Positions 31,717 through 40,140 of a stretch of DNA of 47,475 nt are shown here, in pieces. This stretch comes from Candidatus Bathyarchaeota archaeon (GTDB taxonomy: Archaea > Thermoproteota > Bathyarchaeia > Bathyarchaeales > Bathycorpusculaceae). The stretch's first letter is position 1. Each line of letters begins with the position of its first letter. The DNA lies in the NCBI GenBank assembly GCA_012515445.1, contig JAAYYI010000125.1, positions 1 to 47,475 on the forward strand. Reading direction: 5' to 3'. The translations under genes and the position numbers were made by a program. The notes below the pieces were generated by a model. The model made no database searches and was not told the origin of the DNA. It was given only the letters and a program-made list of their open reading frames with translations.

Positions 31717-32620
31717 ACTTATCGATGTCTGGGCGTGTTTTTCCCCTGCTCTGCGGCAAGATGAGGTTTTTGTAGCCTGTCAGGTCCTTCTGTAGCTTCT
31801 CGGCTCTTGCGGCGACTTTTTCTGCTTCCGCCTTGATCTCGGGATTCTTCATTTCCTCTTTACGCTTCTCATTGGACTCCAATATGAAGCGCAGCATATC
31901 GGAATCGTAGCTTTTCAGTAGCAGTTCCGTGTTGGGGATTAAGCAGTGTCCTCCAATGAAGCCAGGGAACATGATTGGGCGATCCAGCCGCTGCCGATGT
32001 GTATCCTCCAAGAAGTCAACTGTGCCGTTGAAGTCTGCGCCGTTTGCACGTGCAATTCGATGCATTTCCTGGAAGCATGCGATCATCCAAGCACGATATG
32101 TGGTTTCGAAGATTTTACCTAGTTCGGTTTCGCGGCAGCTTTTAAGAACCTTAACCTGTAATCCAAGTTTCTCAAAATGAGCTTTGGCAAGTTCGCCTGC
32201 TTCAGGTGTTGCTCCGCCAACATATTTTGGCCAACGCTTCATCTCCCAAACCATATGCTCCGGAGTAATATGAACACCACGAGCGGGGGAATGGACAACT
32301 TTGCACTGGCACCTGTCAGCTACCTTTAGGGTGGTTCCCGGTGGAACTGTGCTGTTAATTATCACTAGCTTCGGCTTGTACTTCTCAAAGTAACCCGCAA
32401 CTATCAAGGCGAACTTGTCTGGATTACCGCATGGCACACTAACCTGCAGAACATCTGCTTCAGCAGGGATTTTGCCCATGTCCTGATCAAGCTCACGCAT
32501 CTTTGCTTCGTCAAGGTCGACTCCGTAAACGCTGAAAGCCTCCTTCTTTTCGCCATAAAGCGTGAATAACGTGTGGCCGATTTCGCCTAAGCCGACAAGC
32601 AGTACAGTTTCCTTAGCCAA
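31712..32620 (-). CDS. Short nucleotide-sugar (NDP-HexNAc) dehydrogenase-like protein
   Basis: The protein has 302 residues with a Rossmann N-terminus (TVLLVGLGEIGHTLF, VYGVDLDE) and IINSTVPPGTT. FIGGHCLIPN matches the GIGGHCIPVDP active-site block of the WecC/WbpA group of 4-electron nucleotide-sugar dehydrogenases, with the catalytic Cys kept and the Val-Asp-Pro part changed. It is about 120 residues shorter than these enzymes, lacking a clear C-terminal sugar-nucleotide domain, and ends in a coiled Lys/Glu-rich tail. Activity is therefore uncertain. The start is TTG at 32620, since GGAGG sits seven bases upstream; the TTG at 32635 overlaps it. It is divergent from an acyltransferase gene of the same theme. 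Confidence 0.72.
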   Translation of the reverse strand: MAKETVLLVGLGEIGHTLFTLYGEKKEAFSVYGVDLDEAKMRELDQDMGKIPAEADVLQVSVPCGNPDKFALIVAGYFEKYKPKLVIINSTVPPGTTLKVADRCQCKVVHSPARGVHITPEHMVWEMKRWPKYVGGATPEAGELAKAHFEKLGLQVKVLKSCRETELGKIFETTYRAWMIACFQEMHRIARANGADFNGTVDFLEDTHRQRLDRPIMFPGFIGGHCLIPNTELLLKSYDSDMLRFILESNEKRKEEMKNPEIKAEAEKVAARAEKLQKDLTGYKNLILPQSRGKTRPDIDKC

Positions 32621-32694
32621 AGCATATGCCTCCAAAGTGCTTAGGTCAAAGTTAATGTTAAACTATTTAAAGTTGGAGCACAGAACTTGAGCCT

Positions 32695-33204
32695 ATGCAG
32701 ACCTCAAAGCGTGGAGTTGGCATCGTTCAGGGCGCAAACGTTCAGATAGGCGAAGGATGCGCAGTCTGGAACTATGTAGTAATCGGCGATAACACAAAAA
32801 TCGGCGAAGGCACCATAGTCGGCAGCTTCGTTGACCTCGGCAAAGACGTCACCATAGGCAAAAACTGCAACATACAAGCACATGTCACCATCTCAAACGG
32901 CTGCGTGCTAGGCGACAACGTCTTCATCGCCCCAAACAGCAGCCTCCTAAACGACAAGTACCCAAAAAGCCCATTCATGACTCCGCCCACCATCAAAGAC
33001 GGAGCAGCAATCGGCGGAGGAGTAACCATCCTACCCAACGTCACCGTCGGCGAGAAAGCAGTTGTCGGCGGAGGAAGTGTAGTCACCAAAGATGTCCCAC
33101 CCCAAACAGTAGTTGCTGGCTGCCCCGCAAAGAAGGTTATGACGCTAGCACAGTTCGAGAAGAAACGCGAAGCGTTCCTAGCAGAAAAACAGAAAGGTCA
33201 CTAA
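32695..33204 (+). CDS. Hexapeptide N-acyltransferase (WbpD/WlbB-like)
   Basis: This left-handed beta-helix acyltransferase has 169 residues. Repeats such as IGEGCAVWNYVVIGDNTKIG, GKDVTIGKNCNIQAHVTISN and IGGGVTILPNVTVGEKAVVG are visible. VFIAPNSSLLNDKYPKSP, with its His-free Asn/Asp loop, and VVAGCPAKKV near the end are typical of acetyltransferases acting on UDP-3-amino-GlcNAcA-type sugars. It would acetylate an amino sugar nucleotide in the cytosol. Two bases later a DUF354 gene starts, and a nucleotide-sugar dehydrogenase-like gene lies divergently upstream, which supports a surface or N-glycan sugar pathway. Confidence 0.88.
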   Translation: MQTSKRGVGIVQGANVQIGEGCAVWNYVVIGDNTKIGEGTIVGSFVDLGKDVTIGKNCNIQAHVTISNGCVLGDNVFIAPNSSLLNDKYPKSPFMTPPTIKDGAAIGGGVTILPNVTVGEKAVVGGGSVVTKDVPPQTVVAGCPAKKVMTLAQFEKKREAFLAEKQKGH

Positions 33205-33206
33205 AC

Positions 33207-34187
33207 ATGCGAGTATGGTATGACGCCTGCACTGGCAAGCACACCAGATACGGCTCAGCCATTGGCAAAGAAATCCGCAAAAGAGGCCACACCTACATTT
33301 TCACCACGCGTGAGCATCCTGACACGTTGCCGCTGATGAAGGTGCTTGGCGAAAAACCGCTCGTAATCGGCAAATACAACCCCGGCACACTCGCATCCCG
33401 TTTGAAGGAAAGCGCAGAACGCGTCATAGAATTCTCCAACCTCTTCGAAAAAAACAAGCCCGACGCCGCAATAGCGCATCAATCCGTCGAGTTATGTCGG
33501 ACAGCGTTTGGTTTAGGCATCCCAATCATCCTAACAGCCGACACACCCCACGCACTCGCAGTAAACAGACTAACAATTCCATTTGCACATACAGTAGTTG
33601 TGTCGGAAGCGCTACCGAAGAGCTTCACTAAAACCTACTGTGCACAGCATGTTGTGCCGTTTAAGGGCGTTGACGAAGTCGCATGGATACAGGGCTTCAA
33701 ACCCACCAGAATGCCCACACTCAAAAAACCGCTTATTGTGCTCCGCCAAATCGAGAATAAAGCAGCCTACGCTAAAGGCCAAGCCGACAACGCCAAAACC
33801 TTAGCGGAAAAACTTGGCGAGCTCGGAAACGTCCACCTTTTAGAGCGCTACAACGGCGGAGCAGAAGCCCACATGCAAAAGGCAGCGTTTGAGGATTCAG
33901 CTAGCCTCGTCGCTAACGCCGACCTAGTGGTGAGCTACGGTGGAACAATAAGCCGCGAAGCAGCCCTGCAGGGTGTCCCAAGCATAGCAATCGGCGACAT
34001 GGCAGACACCTACGTGAACACTTACCTCGCCAAAAAGGATTTCCCGCTATTCATCACAACCGAGGACAAGGTTTTGGGTTTGGCGAAGAAGTATCTGGGC
34101 AAACACTTCGATGTGACTGCAAAACTCGCTGATCTCAAGAATCCTGTAAAGGTTATCGCTGACCTCGTTGAGGGTTTGAAATCTTAG
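33207..34187 (+). CDS. DUF354 protein (GT-B fold, epimerase-like)
   Basis: The protein has 326 residues. The N-terminus (MRVWYDACTGKHTRYGSAIG, then KEIRKRGHTYIFTTREHPDT) and the C-terminal VSYGGTISREAALQGVPSIA carry the DUF354 pattern. The fold is GT-B, as in UDP-GlcNAc 2-epimerases and glycosyltransferases; the reaction of DUF354 is not established. The ATG has AAAGGTCAC upstream and follows the acyltransferase stop by two bases, so the two are one operon. Its last four bases overlap the end of the convergent SAM hydrolase gene. Likely role: sugar nucleotide or glycan assembly. Confidence 0.82.
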   Translation: MRVWYDACTGKHTRYGSAIGKEIRKRGHTYIFTTREHPDTLPLMKVLGEKPLVIGKYNPGTLASRLKESAERVIEFSNLFEKNKPDAAIAHQSVELCRTAFGLGIPIILTADTPHALAVNRLTIPFAHTVVVSEALPKSFTKTYCAQHVVPFKGVDEVAWIQGFKPTRMPTLKKPLIVLRQIENKAAYAKGQADNAKTLAEKLGELGNVHLLERYNGGAEAHMQKAAFEDSASLVANADLVVSYGGTISREAALQGVPSIAIGDMADTYVNTYLAKKDFPLFITTEDKVLGLAKKYLGKHFDVTAKLADLKNPVKVIADLVEGLKS

Positions 34188-34957
34188 GAAATAACTGCTT
34201 CTATTCTATCGCCTGCGTTCACTCGGTACTTCTCCGAGAAGCTACCCTGATTAAGCGCTAATTCTAGAAATCCGTGGCTGCCGACCAGCGCCAACGGTTC
34301 CTGCGACTTGGCATTCCAATATGTTTCGGAACAGGGCAGCTGAAGCGAGATATGGTGTAGGTTAACCTTAACCGTTTTAGCCTCAGCAACTTCAGCTTTG
34401 CCGATATTGGTGATTACGTTACCGAAGCCATCCACATGCAGCACCTCACCGGAGATGGAACCGTTTTTGCGCTCAACATTGGCGAATTTGGGCGTGACTG
34501 GATCGGTGATTTCTACGCCGAACTCCTTTGGCTTTACGCCTTTATCGAGGTGTGCTGCGACTGGAGCAAAAATGTCTCTGCCATGGAAAGTGCTTGACAC
34601 CTCTTGAAGCATATACTTTGGATCTATTAACCCGTAGATGTGGCTGACTCCCTGCACCTTTGCGGCAAGCATCAATACGCCGTTGTCTGGCCCAACAAAA
34701 AAAGCCTGCTTCGTCTGCACAACTATAGCTCTTCGGTTGGTTCCAACACCTGGATCAACCACAACCACATGCACAGTACCCTTCGCAAAGTACGGAGCAG
34801 CAGAACCCAAGATGAAGGCAGCCATGCGCACGTTGTACTTGTCGATCTGGTGGCTTACGTCAACGATTCTTGCGGCTGGTTTTATGGAGTAGATCACGCC
34901 CTTCATCTCCGCAACGTATGGATCCTTTAAGCCGAAGTCGGTTGTTAGGGTAATCAT
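34184..34957 (-). CDS. SAM hydrolase / halogenase-fold protein (DUF62)
   Basis: The enzyme has 257 residues. MITLTTDFGLKDPYVAEMKG is the N-terminal signature with the Asp that contacts SAM ribose. VVVDPGVGTNRRAIVVQT, FVGPDNGVL and the C-terminal barrel (GEVLHVDGFGNVITNI) complete the family pattern. Archaeal members hydrolyse SAM to adenosine and methionine; the halogenases are a small branch. The first domain is Rossmann-like and the second a small beta-barrel; a trimer is expected. The ATG lies four bases after the MoaD/ThiS gene stop, on the same strand. Overlaps the DUF354 end by four bases. Confidence 0.92.
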   Translation of the reverse strand: MITLTTDFGLKDPYVAEMKGVIYSIKPAARIVDVSHQIDKYNVRMAAFILGSAAPYFAKGTVHVVVVDPGVGTNRRAIVVQTKQAFFVGPDNGVLMLAAKVQGVSHIYGLIDPKYMLQEVSSTFHGRDIFAPVAAHLDKGVKPKEFGVEITDPVTPKFANVERKNGSISGEVLHVDGFGNVITNIGKAEVAEAKTVKVNLHHISLQLPCSETYWNAKSQEPLALVGSHGFLELALNQGSFSEKYRVNAGDRIEAVIS

Positions 34958-34961
34958 CTCT

Positions 34962-35246
34962 TTAGCCGCCGTGGACTACTGGAACAAAGACGACTTCGTC
35001 GCCGTCAGAGACTTTTGTTTCGTAGCCTGCTAAAACGCTGATTTCGACGCCGTTTACTAGCACCAGCGAGTTGCTGCGTGAATCGTTAAGGTCACTGTCG
35101 CTGAAGGTGTGTTTTAGCGCTGGAAACTGCTCGCTTAATACCTCAACTACGCTTTTTACGGATGCACCCTCTTGGATGTTTAGAGTTAAGCTGGTTTTTC
35201 CAGAGAGGGTGCGCAGTGCGCCAACGAATTTGATTGTTAGAGTCAC
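34962..35246 (-). CDS. MoaD/ThiS-like beta-grasp sulfur carrier
   Basis: The protein has 94 residues and a ubiquitin-like fold: MTLTIKFVGALRTLSGKTSL starts the first hairpin, and the C-terminus is VFVPVVHGG. The terminal Gly-Gly is adenylated and thiocarboxylated by an E1-like enzyme, as in MoaD, ThiS and archaeal SAMPs. Which role applies (molybdopterin, tRNA thiolation or protein tagging) cannot be told. The start is GTG at 35246 with GTGATC upstream. It is cotranscribed with the SAM hydrolase gene. No moaE or thiG lies in the window. Confidence 0.88.
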   Translation of the reverse strand: MTLTIKFVGALRTLSGKTSLTLNIQEGASVKSVVEVLSEQFPALKHTFSDSDLNDSRSNSLVLVNGVEISVLAGYETKVSDGDEVVFVPVVHGG

Positions 35247-35295
35247 CAGTAGATCACACTAAGATATGGAATAGAAGGGTTTGATTAAAAATGTT

Positions 35296-35676
35296 TTAGC
35301 TAAAAGTATCGAATTTTTCCTGCGTCAGAGTCTCCACGATGTCAGTGGCGATGTCCACGATGGAATCAGCCTGCTTCATCATGACGTCACCGTTCACTTC
35401 CTCTACTTGAGAGAGCTGCTGAACGATGGTTTCGACTTCCATTAAGAAACGCAGAACTGAATCGTTCGATGCTGGGTTCTTTGCAACTTCTTCGCGGATA
35501 AGTATCTCGATAAAGGCTGGTTCACCAAGGCTGTAGTAGATGGCGTTTCTTGCCTTGCGTATGGCTTCCACAACAAGACTTGGAGCCATGTAAGGGATTT
35601 TTCGTGCAGCTTCCAACTCGGCTTTTGCTTCACGAAGGTACCTTAGCGCCCAACCTTTACGGTACATATCCATCAT
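35296..35676 (-). CDS. Helical protein of unknown function next to eS17
   Basis: This is an acidic, almost fully helical protein of 126 residues. WALRYLREAKAELEAARKIP, then YMAPSLVVEAIRKARNAIYY, look like a helical hairpin with weak likeness to HEPN domains, but the catalytic RxxxxxH of HEPN is absent. The C-terminal half (VETIVQQLSQVEEVNGDVMM) is a predicted helix pair. Archaeal homologues of this kind do occur beside ribosomal genes, but I do not recognise a named family. It starts 16 bases after eS17 on the same strand, so it is probably cotranscribed. A tandem ATG-ATG at 35671-35676 gives the start. Confidence 0.75.
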   Translation of the reverse strand: MMDMYRKGWALRYLREAKAELEAARKIPYMAPSLVVEAIRKARNAIYYSLGEPAFIEILIREEVAKNPASNDSVLRFLMEVETIVQQLSQVEEVNGDVMMKQADSIVDIATDIVETLTQEKFDTFS

Positions 35677-35692
35677 GCAAAGGTTACCTGTT

Positions 35693-35929
35693 TTACTCGG
35701 CGATTTCGTCTTCTTCGATGTCAGTGTCCATTTCAGAGTTGGCTTGAGCTAATGCTTTTGTGCGTGTGATGTAGCCTGCTACTTTGTTGCGTACGCGTGT
35801 GGTTGTGCCCTGTGTGACTTCGTCCACTGTGCGTTTGTTTTCGTCGAAGTTTGTGTTGAATTTGTCGGGGAAGCGAGTCATTAGTTCTTTGCCAAGATGC
35901 TTTATCTGCTCAGTCTTTACTTTTCCCAG
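35693..35929 (-). CDS. rps17e: 30S ribosomal protein eS17, with apparent CTG start
   Basis: The protein is archaeal S17e of 78 residues. In frame it reads GKVKTEQIKHLGKELMTRFP, then DKFNTNFDENKRTVDEVTQG and KVAGYITRTKALAQ, matching the usual start MGKVRT. The codon at the conserved Met is CTG (35927-35929), eight bases after a perfect GGAGG (35938-35942). The first ATG in frame is at 35881, which would delete 16 conserved residues. No ATG, GTG or TTG precedes it. An acidic C-terminal tail (DTDIEEDEIAE) is longer than in most archaeal eS17. A helical-protein gene follows by 16 bases. It is part of the small subunit. Confidence 0.88.
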   Translation of the reverse strand: MGKVKTEQIKHLGKELMTRFPDKFNTNFDENKRTVDEVTQGTTTRVRNKVAGYITRTKALAQANSEMDTDIEEDEIAE

Positions 35930-36067
35930 GTTAATTTCCTCCGGTTATATTGGGTTAGTTTTCTCCTACGTTTAAAAGCGTAGAAGCAACCTTCAATAGA
36001 AGATAGGCGTAATTTAAGCTTACGCCTCAAAGCACCTGATTTAGCAGCTGACTAGCTACGATGACAG

Positions 36068-36844
36068 CTATTTAGGCAGTTTTATACCGAAGAAATCTTC
36101 AAAGTTTTTAGCTATCTGATCCGCGGCTTCCTCAACCTGCATTTTCTTGAGTTCCGCAATCGCCTCTACAACGTTACGTATGTATGATGGCTTGGTTAAT
36201 TGACCGTTGTAAGGTTTTTTGTAATAAATAACTGGACCATCGGTTTCCGTCATGATGTTTGTTATAGGCGCTTTATCGACGACTTCGCGGATGCCTGCGG
36301 AGTAAGTGACTGGCGGGCCTTCGGTTATGTAGTAGCCGTTGTCTATGGCTTTGACGAGTGCAGTCAGGGGGTAACTGAACCAGTGTAGCAGTACCTTTTT
36401 GACTCGGTATGATGGGAGCATATCGACGATTTTGTCGGTGGTGCCTCTTGAGTGGATGATTACTGGCAGGTCAAGTTGCTCGGCTAAGTGAAGCATTTTG
36501 TCAAATACGTCTGTTTGCTTATCCCAGATTGTTTCGTACTTGTTGTCAAGGCCAATTTCGCCTATGGCTTTCACGCTGTCTTTATGTGCCAAGATAAAAT
36601 CGATGGTCTCTTGAACTTCGTTTTCACCGATGGTGTTGACATTCCACGGGTGTATTCCCAGCGCAGGATACACTATGTTAGGGTACTTTTCAGCGAGGGC
36701 AATGTCGTTTTGGCACGTTTTTAGGTTCGTTGCATTAGTTACCAAGGCGACTACGCCTGCATTTTTTGCATCCTCGATTAACTCGTCGATGTGGCCCTCG
36801 TATTCCTGTTCTGATAAATGTACGTGAGCGTCTATTAGCCGCAT
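36068..36844 (-). CDS. TatD-family metal-dependent hydrolase
   Basis: This TIM-barrel hydrolase has 258 residues. MRLIDAHVHLSEQEYEGHID carries the HxH metal motif, AIGEIGLDN has the metal Glu, VIIHSRGTTDK and VLLHWFSY have further His ligands, and NIMTETDGPVIYYK holds the Asp-like block of TatD. Family members are 3'-5' exonucleases or D-amino acid deacylases acting on DNA repair or turnover; substrate here is open. The DGPV block is TETDGPVI rather than the usual TDSPYL, which is unusual. The ATG at 36844 faces the histone gene. Confidence 0.88.
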   Translation of the reverse strand: MRLIDAHVHLSEQEYEGHIDELIEDAKNAGVVALVTNATNLKTCQNDIALAEKYPNIVYPALGIHPWNVNTIGENEVQETIDFILAHKDSVKAIGEIGLDNKYETIWDKQTDVFDKMLHLAEQLDLPVIIHSRGTTDKIVDMLPSYRVKKVLLHWFSYPLTALVKAIDNGYYITEGPPVTYSAGIREVVDKAPITNIMTETDGPVIYYKKPYNGQLTKPSYIRNVVEAIAELKKMQVEEAADQIAKNFEDFFGIKLPK

Positions 36845-36994
36845 ATTCTCAGCGCTATATTCTGTGGTGATGCTATAAAAATTTTCTTTAAGCCTTTAAC
36901 GGCAAGTTCAGGGTTGAGGTTATTTTAGCGCAAAAAATGATAACAAAGGTTAAATACAGCCTTAAATAGAAAAAGAAGCTAAAGAGATGTCGAT

Positions 36995-37216
36995 ATGACT
37001 GAATTAGAAATAGCTGTAGCTCCCATGCACAGATTATGTAAGAAAGCAGGCGCTGACCGTGTAAGCGAAGCAGCAGCCAAAGAACTTGCAAAGGCACTGG
37101 AAGAGATCGGCGTAAAAATCGCTAAAGAAGCACTTGACTTTGCGATGCATGCGGGTAGAAAAACCATTAAAGCAGAAGATATTGAGATCGCCGCTAAGAA
37201 AGTCATGGGAAAGTAA
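36995..37216 (+). CDS. Archaeal histone
   Basis: This is a single histone-fold protein of 73 residues. It has [20 protein letters not shown], the loop-1 region [40 protein letters not shown] (with Arg and Thr for DNA contact) and [14 protein letters not shown]. It forms dimers and stacked hypernucleosomes that wrap DNA. The gene has a TATA-like TTAAATA at about 36962 and a long 3' T-rich region. It sits alone; the TatD gene is divergent. A Cys at position 15 is uncommon in this family. Confidence 0.95.
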   Translation: MTELEIAVAPMHRLCKKAGADRVSEAAAKELAKALEEIGVKIAKEALDFAMHAGRKTIKAEDIEIAAKKVMGK

Positions 37217-37227
37217 CAAGTTAACAG

Positions 37228-37275
37228 GTTAATGGGTCTCTTTTCCCCATTCTTCTTTTTTGTTTTTGCCAGAAA
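37228..37275 (+). terminator. Hairpin and T tract after the histone gene
   Basis: AATGGG, TCTCTTTTC and CCCATT form a hairpin at about 37231-37250. CTTCTTTTTTGTTTTTG follows. This is a typical strong archaeal terminator for the histone gene. Confidence 0.6.
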
Positions 37276-37397
37276 ACCAATTTGCCTTACGACATTTTTT
37301 AGGGGTTTCTGTTGCTCTCAAGTTACCCCCGCCCCTTATAAAAAGGCGGTAACAGTGGGCCAGAGTTTTGTTGGCGGTTAGAATAAAAAAAGAAAAG

Positions 37398-37417
37398 AAG
37401 AGACTGGTTTGTCTCTT
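37398..37417 (-). terminator. Hairpin after the second PQQ-propeller gene
   Basis: AAGAGAC (37398-37404), loop TGGTTT and GTCTCTT (37411-37417) lie five bases beyond the gene stop. The 7-bp arms are identical to those at 15812-15830, after the paralogous gene. The minus strand then has TTCTTTTCTTTTTTTATTC. Confidence 0.55.
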
Positions 37418-37422
37418 TTTGT

Positions 37423-40140
37423 TTATGGGCGTTTTCTTATTGCAAGCAGTAGAACCGCGCCGACGATTGCAACTACGATTATAATTGCGATGCCGACTCC
37501 GATGATCGTTGTTGTGTTGTCGACTGTCTGCGCTGTAACGGTTGGAGCTACTGTTGCTGGCTCTGCAGCGTAGAATGATGTTTCAGCTGTTGTTGGCCAG
37601 TACGAGTTGGTGCCTGCGAAGGTTGCGTAGAGTACGTAGTCGCCTGAAATGTCTGGTGTCCAAGTAAAGCCGAATGTTCCGCCTGGGGTGCTGGTTGTGC
37701 TGCCGATCGTTCTATAGTTACCGTTTGAGTCAACTACATAGAACATGATTGGAACACCTGTCGTGTCAGTTGGCGCTGGTTGATCCTGGTAGACGTGCTC
37801 CATGAATTTACTTTGGCTTGCATCTGAAACGCATGGTACGCCGTTGGGGAAGTTCTTAGCTACTTCGGATTGTGTTACGCCAGCTGAAATGTCGGTTATG
37901 GTGCCTGTTATGCGTATTGGGGTAGCTGTGGTTACTCCAAGGCTTGGGGCATCAACTGTTATTCTGGTTGGTCCTTTGCTGAAGGCGTAAATTTGGTTGT
38001 CGTATGCGTTTAGCGATAGTAGGACGCCATTTGCGATTGCTACTGAGCGGATGTAAGCGCCGAGTTCGCTCCAGACTAGTGAGCCGTCGGTCATGTTGAC
38101 TGCTATTAGTTGTCCTCCGTGGAACAGCGGCGGGTTGTATTCATGGCCGATTGCTAGGTACGCGACTTCCGGTGTATAGGCCTGTGAACTGAATACCCAT
38201 AGAGGCCATGTGCCGTATGGTGTTTCGATTCCTGAAGGCCCGATTAATTCAGTTGTATTGGTGTACCACTCTTCTATGCCTGTCTTACCATCGTATGACC
38301 ATATGTCTCCACCTAAGCCGAATAGTAGCAGTTTACCGTTTACTGGTGCGGCTTTGAAGCCAAACGAGTCATAGACGTTTGTTGTACCTGAGGGCGTTTC
38401 GAGTGTTGAAGTCCATGCTTTCACTCCAGTGCGTATGTTGAAGGCGTCAATTTTGTTGTTAACCACGTTGACTATTACTCTGTTTCCGTCGACGTTGCAG
38501 CTGGTTGTTCTTGTGAATGGTAGTAGTGATTGGAAGCCATCTGCGTATGTGATGTTCTTGCACATCAAGACATCACCTGTTGTGTCATCCATGCTGGCTA
38601 CTACTAGCCATCCGGTTGTTTCGTCTCCTCCGCCTTGCATGTGAGCATAGCCGCCCGTGAGTATTACTGCGTCGCCACCTAATGGGTTAATTGAGTCCAT
38701 AGCAAGTGCTGGGCTGATTGTTTTGCCGTTGATTTCGGTTGGTACCGGTTTAGCCCACATTACACCAAGACCGAAGTCGATTGCGGTGTTCTGTGATGGA
38801 GACCATCCCCATGCGTTGCCGAGTGCCTGTGAGAAGTTAAAGCAGCATAGAACAGGTTTTCCTGGAGCAATAGTAACGGTTCCCGTCATTGGTGCAGCGC
38901 CGAAGGATGCGGCTGGGCCGTAAGTTCTCATAGTGCCGGCAGTGCTGTTAAGGTAGTAGCCTATCAAGTTTCCAAAGCCGTCTTCTTTTATTGTCATCGA
39001 TGAAGCGTTGACGATGCTTAGGACATATTGCCCTGTTTCAGCAGAGTATAGGTTGTATGCGGGTTTTGCGGATGGACCGAACATTCCCATTTCTGTGCCT
39101 GTGCTCTGGATTATTTTTCCGCCTGTTTCTGCCGCTGGGAGGTTGCCTGTTGTCCAGATGTATGGGCCTATTACGCCGTACATGTTGGGGGTCTTCCATT
39201 GTGTTGTCATTCCGCATCGAAGCACTGAGGTTGTATTGAGTTTCCAGAGGGTTTCGCCTGTGTAGAGGTCAGTGCAGACTATGCCGTTTGAGTAGCCTGT
39301 GGTTTCTGGGTAGTATGTCGAGTACATTTTACCGTTCATTATGACCGGTGCATATTGAGGCCAGTACTGTCTTGTTGACCAGTAGCTTCCTGAGTCTTCA
39401 GTTCCACCAGCGCTACCGCCGACGACACCACCTGCTCCCCAGGTCTTAGTCCAGAGGATGTGCCCAGAGGTTACGGATGGAGTGTAGGGGTTGCATAAGC
39501 TGCTGACGTTGTATGCGCCTGTTGAGGCAAATGTGATGCTGCCGAGTCCAAGCCAGGGACCCATAATCTTGTACCAGTTCTGAACGTTCTGTGCAGAGAC
39601 GGGTGTTTCCCAGTAACTTACTGGTAATGGAGTTAATGGGTAGCCGGTTTGGACTATAGGTTCTTCTTGCACTACAAGGGTAAAGACATCACTTTGGCTT
39701 GGGTCTTCAATGAGTCCAGCGTTACTTGGAGGTCCTCCTCCGAATCCTGCGCTGCCTTTGGTGACTTGTCCACCGTAGAACATTTGGAATTTCCATTCGC
39801 CCACTTTGTCAGGGACGAAATTAAAGAAGGTTCCACCGGTCGTGTCACCTGTGTATGGACCCATCGTTCGCACGTAACCTGTTGGGTCAGTGATTTTAAC
39901 TGTCATGTTTGATGGCCCGTTGCTGTCATATTGTGGTGTTGCGAGATAGAAGTTTACGCTGACTGTCTGTCCGACGCCAATTGGGTTTGGCGCTACGTTG
40001 ATGTTTGCATAAGTTGCAATATGTGTGCCAGGCGGCAAAGTTACCTGACCGATGGCCAAAGGTATTGCTATTAGGGATACTGCAATAGATATTATCAGAA
40101 TTGCAGTAATACCTATCGAAGTTCTTTTTAATGGTTTCAT
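37423..40140 (-). CDS. Anchored surface protein with PQQ-type beta-propeller (paralogue)
   Basis: The protein has 905 residues and the same order of parts as 15841-18366. The signal segment is TAILIISIAVSLIAIPLAIG. An Ig-like domain at about 30-145 (NIVAPNPIGVGQTVSVNFYL-like) comes first. The propeller runs from about 165 to 750, with blades 'GLYTGETLWKLN', 'LIAVNMTDGSLVW' and 'VLLSLNAYDNQIYAF'. A second Ig-like domain has NYRTIGSTTSTPGGTFGFTW, and a membrane helix and AIRKRP end it. It is probably exported and anchored, with no clear quinoprotein active site. The ATG has AAGGAG upstream. Function unknown; the duplication suggests a family of cell-surface propellers in this genome. Confidence 0.85.
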   Translation of the reverse strand: MKPLKRTSIGITAILIISIAVSLIAIPLAIGQVTLPPGTHIATYANINVAPNPIGVGQTVSVNFYLATPQYDSNGPSNMTVKITDPTGYVRTMGPYTGDTTGGTFFNFVPDKVGEWKFQMFYGGQVTKGSAGFGGGPPSNAGLIEDPSQSDVFTLVVQEEPIVQTGYPLTPLPVSYWETPVSAQNVQNWYKIMGPWLGLGSITFASTGAYNVSSLCNPYTPSVTSGHILWTKTWGAGGVVGGSAGGTEDSGSYWSTRQYWPQYAPVIMNGKMYSTYYPETTGYSNGIVCTDLYTGETLWKLNTTSVLRCGMTTQWKTPNMYGVIGPYIWTTGNLPAAETGGKIIQSTGTEMGMFGPSAKPAYNLYSAETGQYVLSIVNASSMTIKEDGFGNLIGYYLNSTAGTMRTYGPAASFGAAPMTGTVTIAPGKPVLCCFNFSQALGNAWGWSPSQNTAIDFGLGVMWAKPVPTEINGKTISPALAMDSINPLGGDAVILTGGYAHMQGGGDETTGWLVVASMDDTTGDVLMCKNITYADGFQSLLPFTRTTSCNVDGNRVIVNVVNNKIDAFNIRTGVKAWTSTLETPSGTTNVYDSFGFKAAPVNGKLLLFGLGGDIWSYDGKTGIEEWYTNTTELIGPSGIETPYGTWPLWVFSSQAYTPEVAYLAIGHEYNPPLFHGGQLIAVNMTDGSLVWSELGAYIRSVAIANGVLLSLNAYDNQIYAFSKGPTRITVDAPSLGVTTATPIRITGTITDISAGVTQSEVAKNFPNGVPCVSDASQSKFMEHVYQDQPAPTDTTGVPIMFYVVDSNGNYRTIGSTTSTPGGTFGFTWTPDISGDYVLYATFAGTNSYWPTTAETSFYAAEPATVAPTVTAQTVDNTTTIIGVGIAIIIVVAIVGAVLLLAIRKRP

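Noticed and set aside
36979-37219. Minus-strand frames over the histone gene
   Set aside because: Complement shadows of a strongly conserved histone.
37321-37353. GTTACC...GGCGGTAAC inverted repeat as an operator
   Set aside because: It has a 3-base bulge and an embedded TATA-like sequence but no gene start in either direction at suitable distance; noted only as promoter-like.
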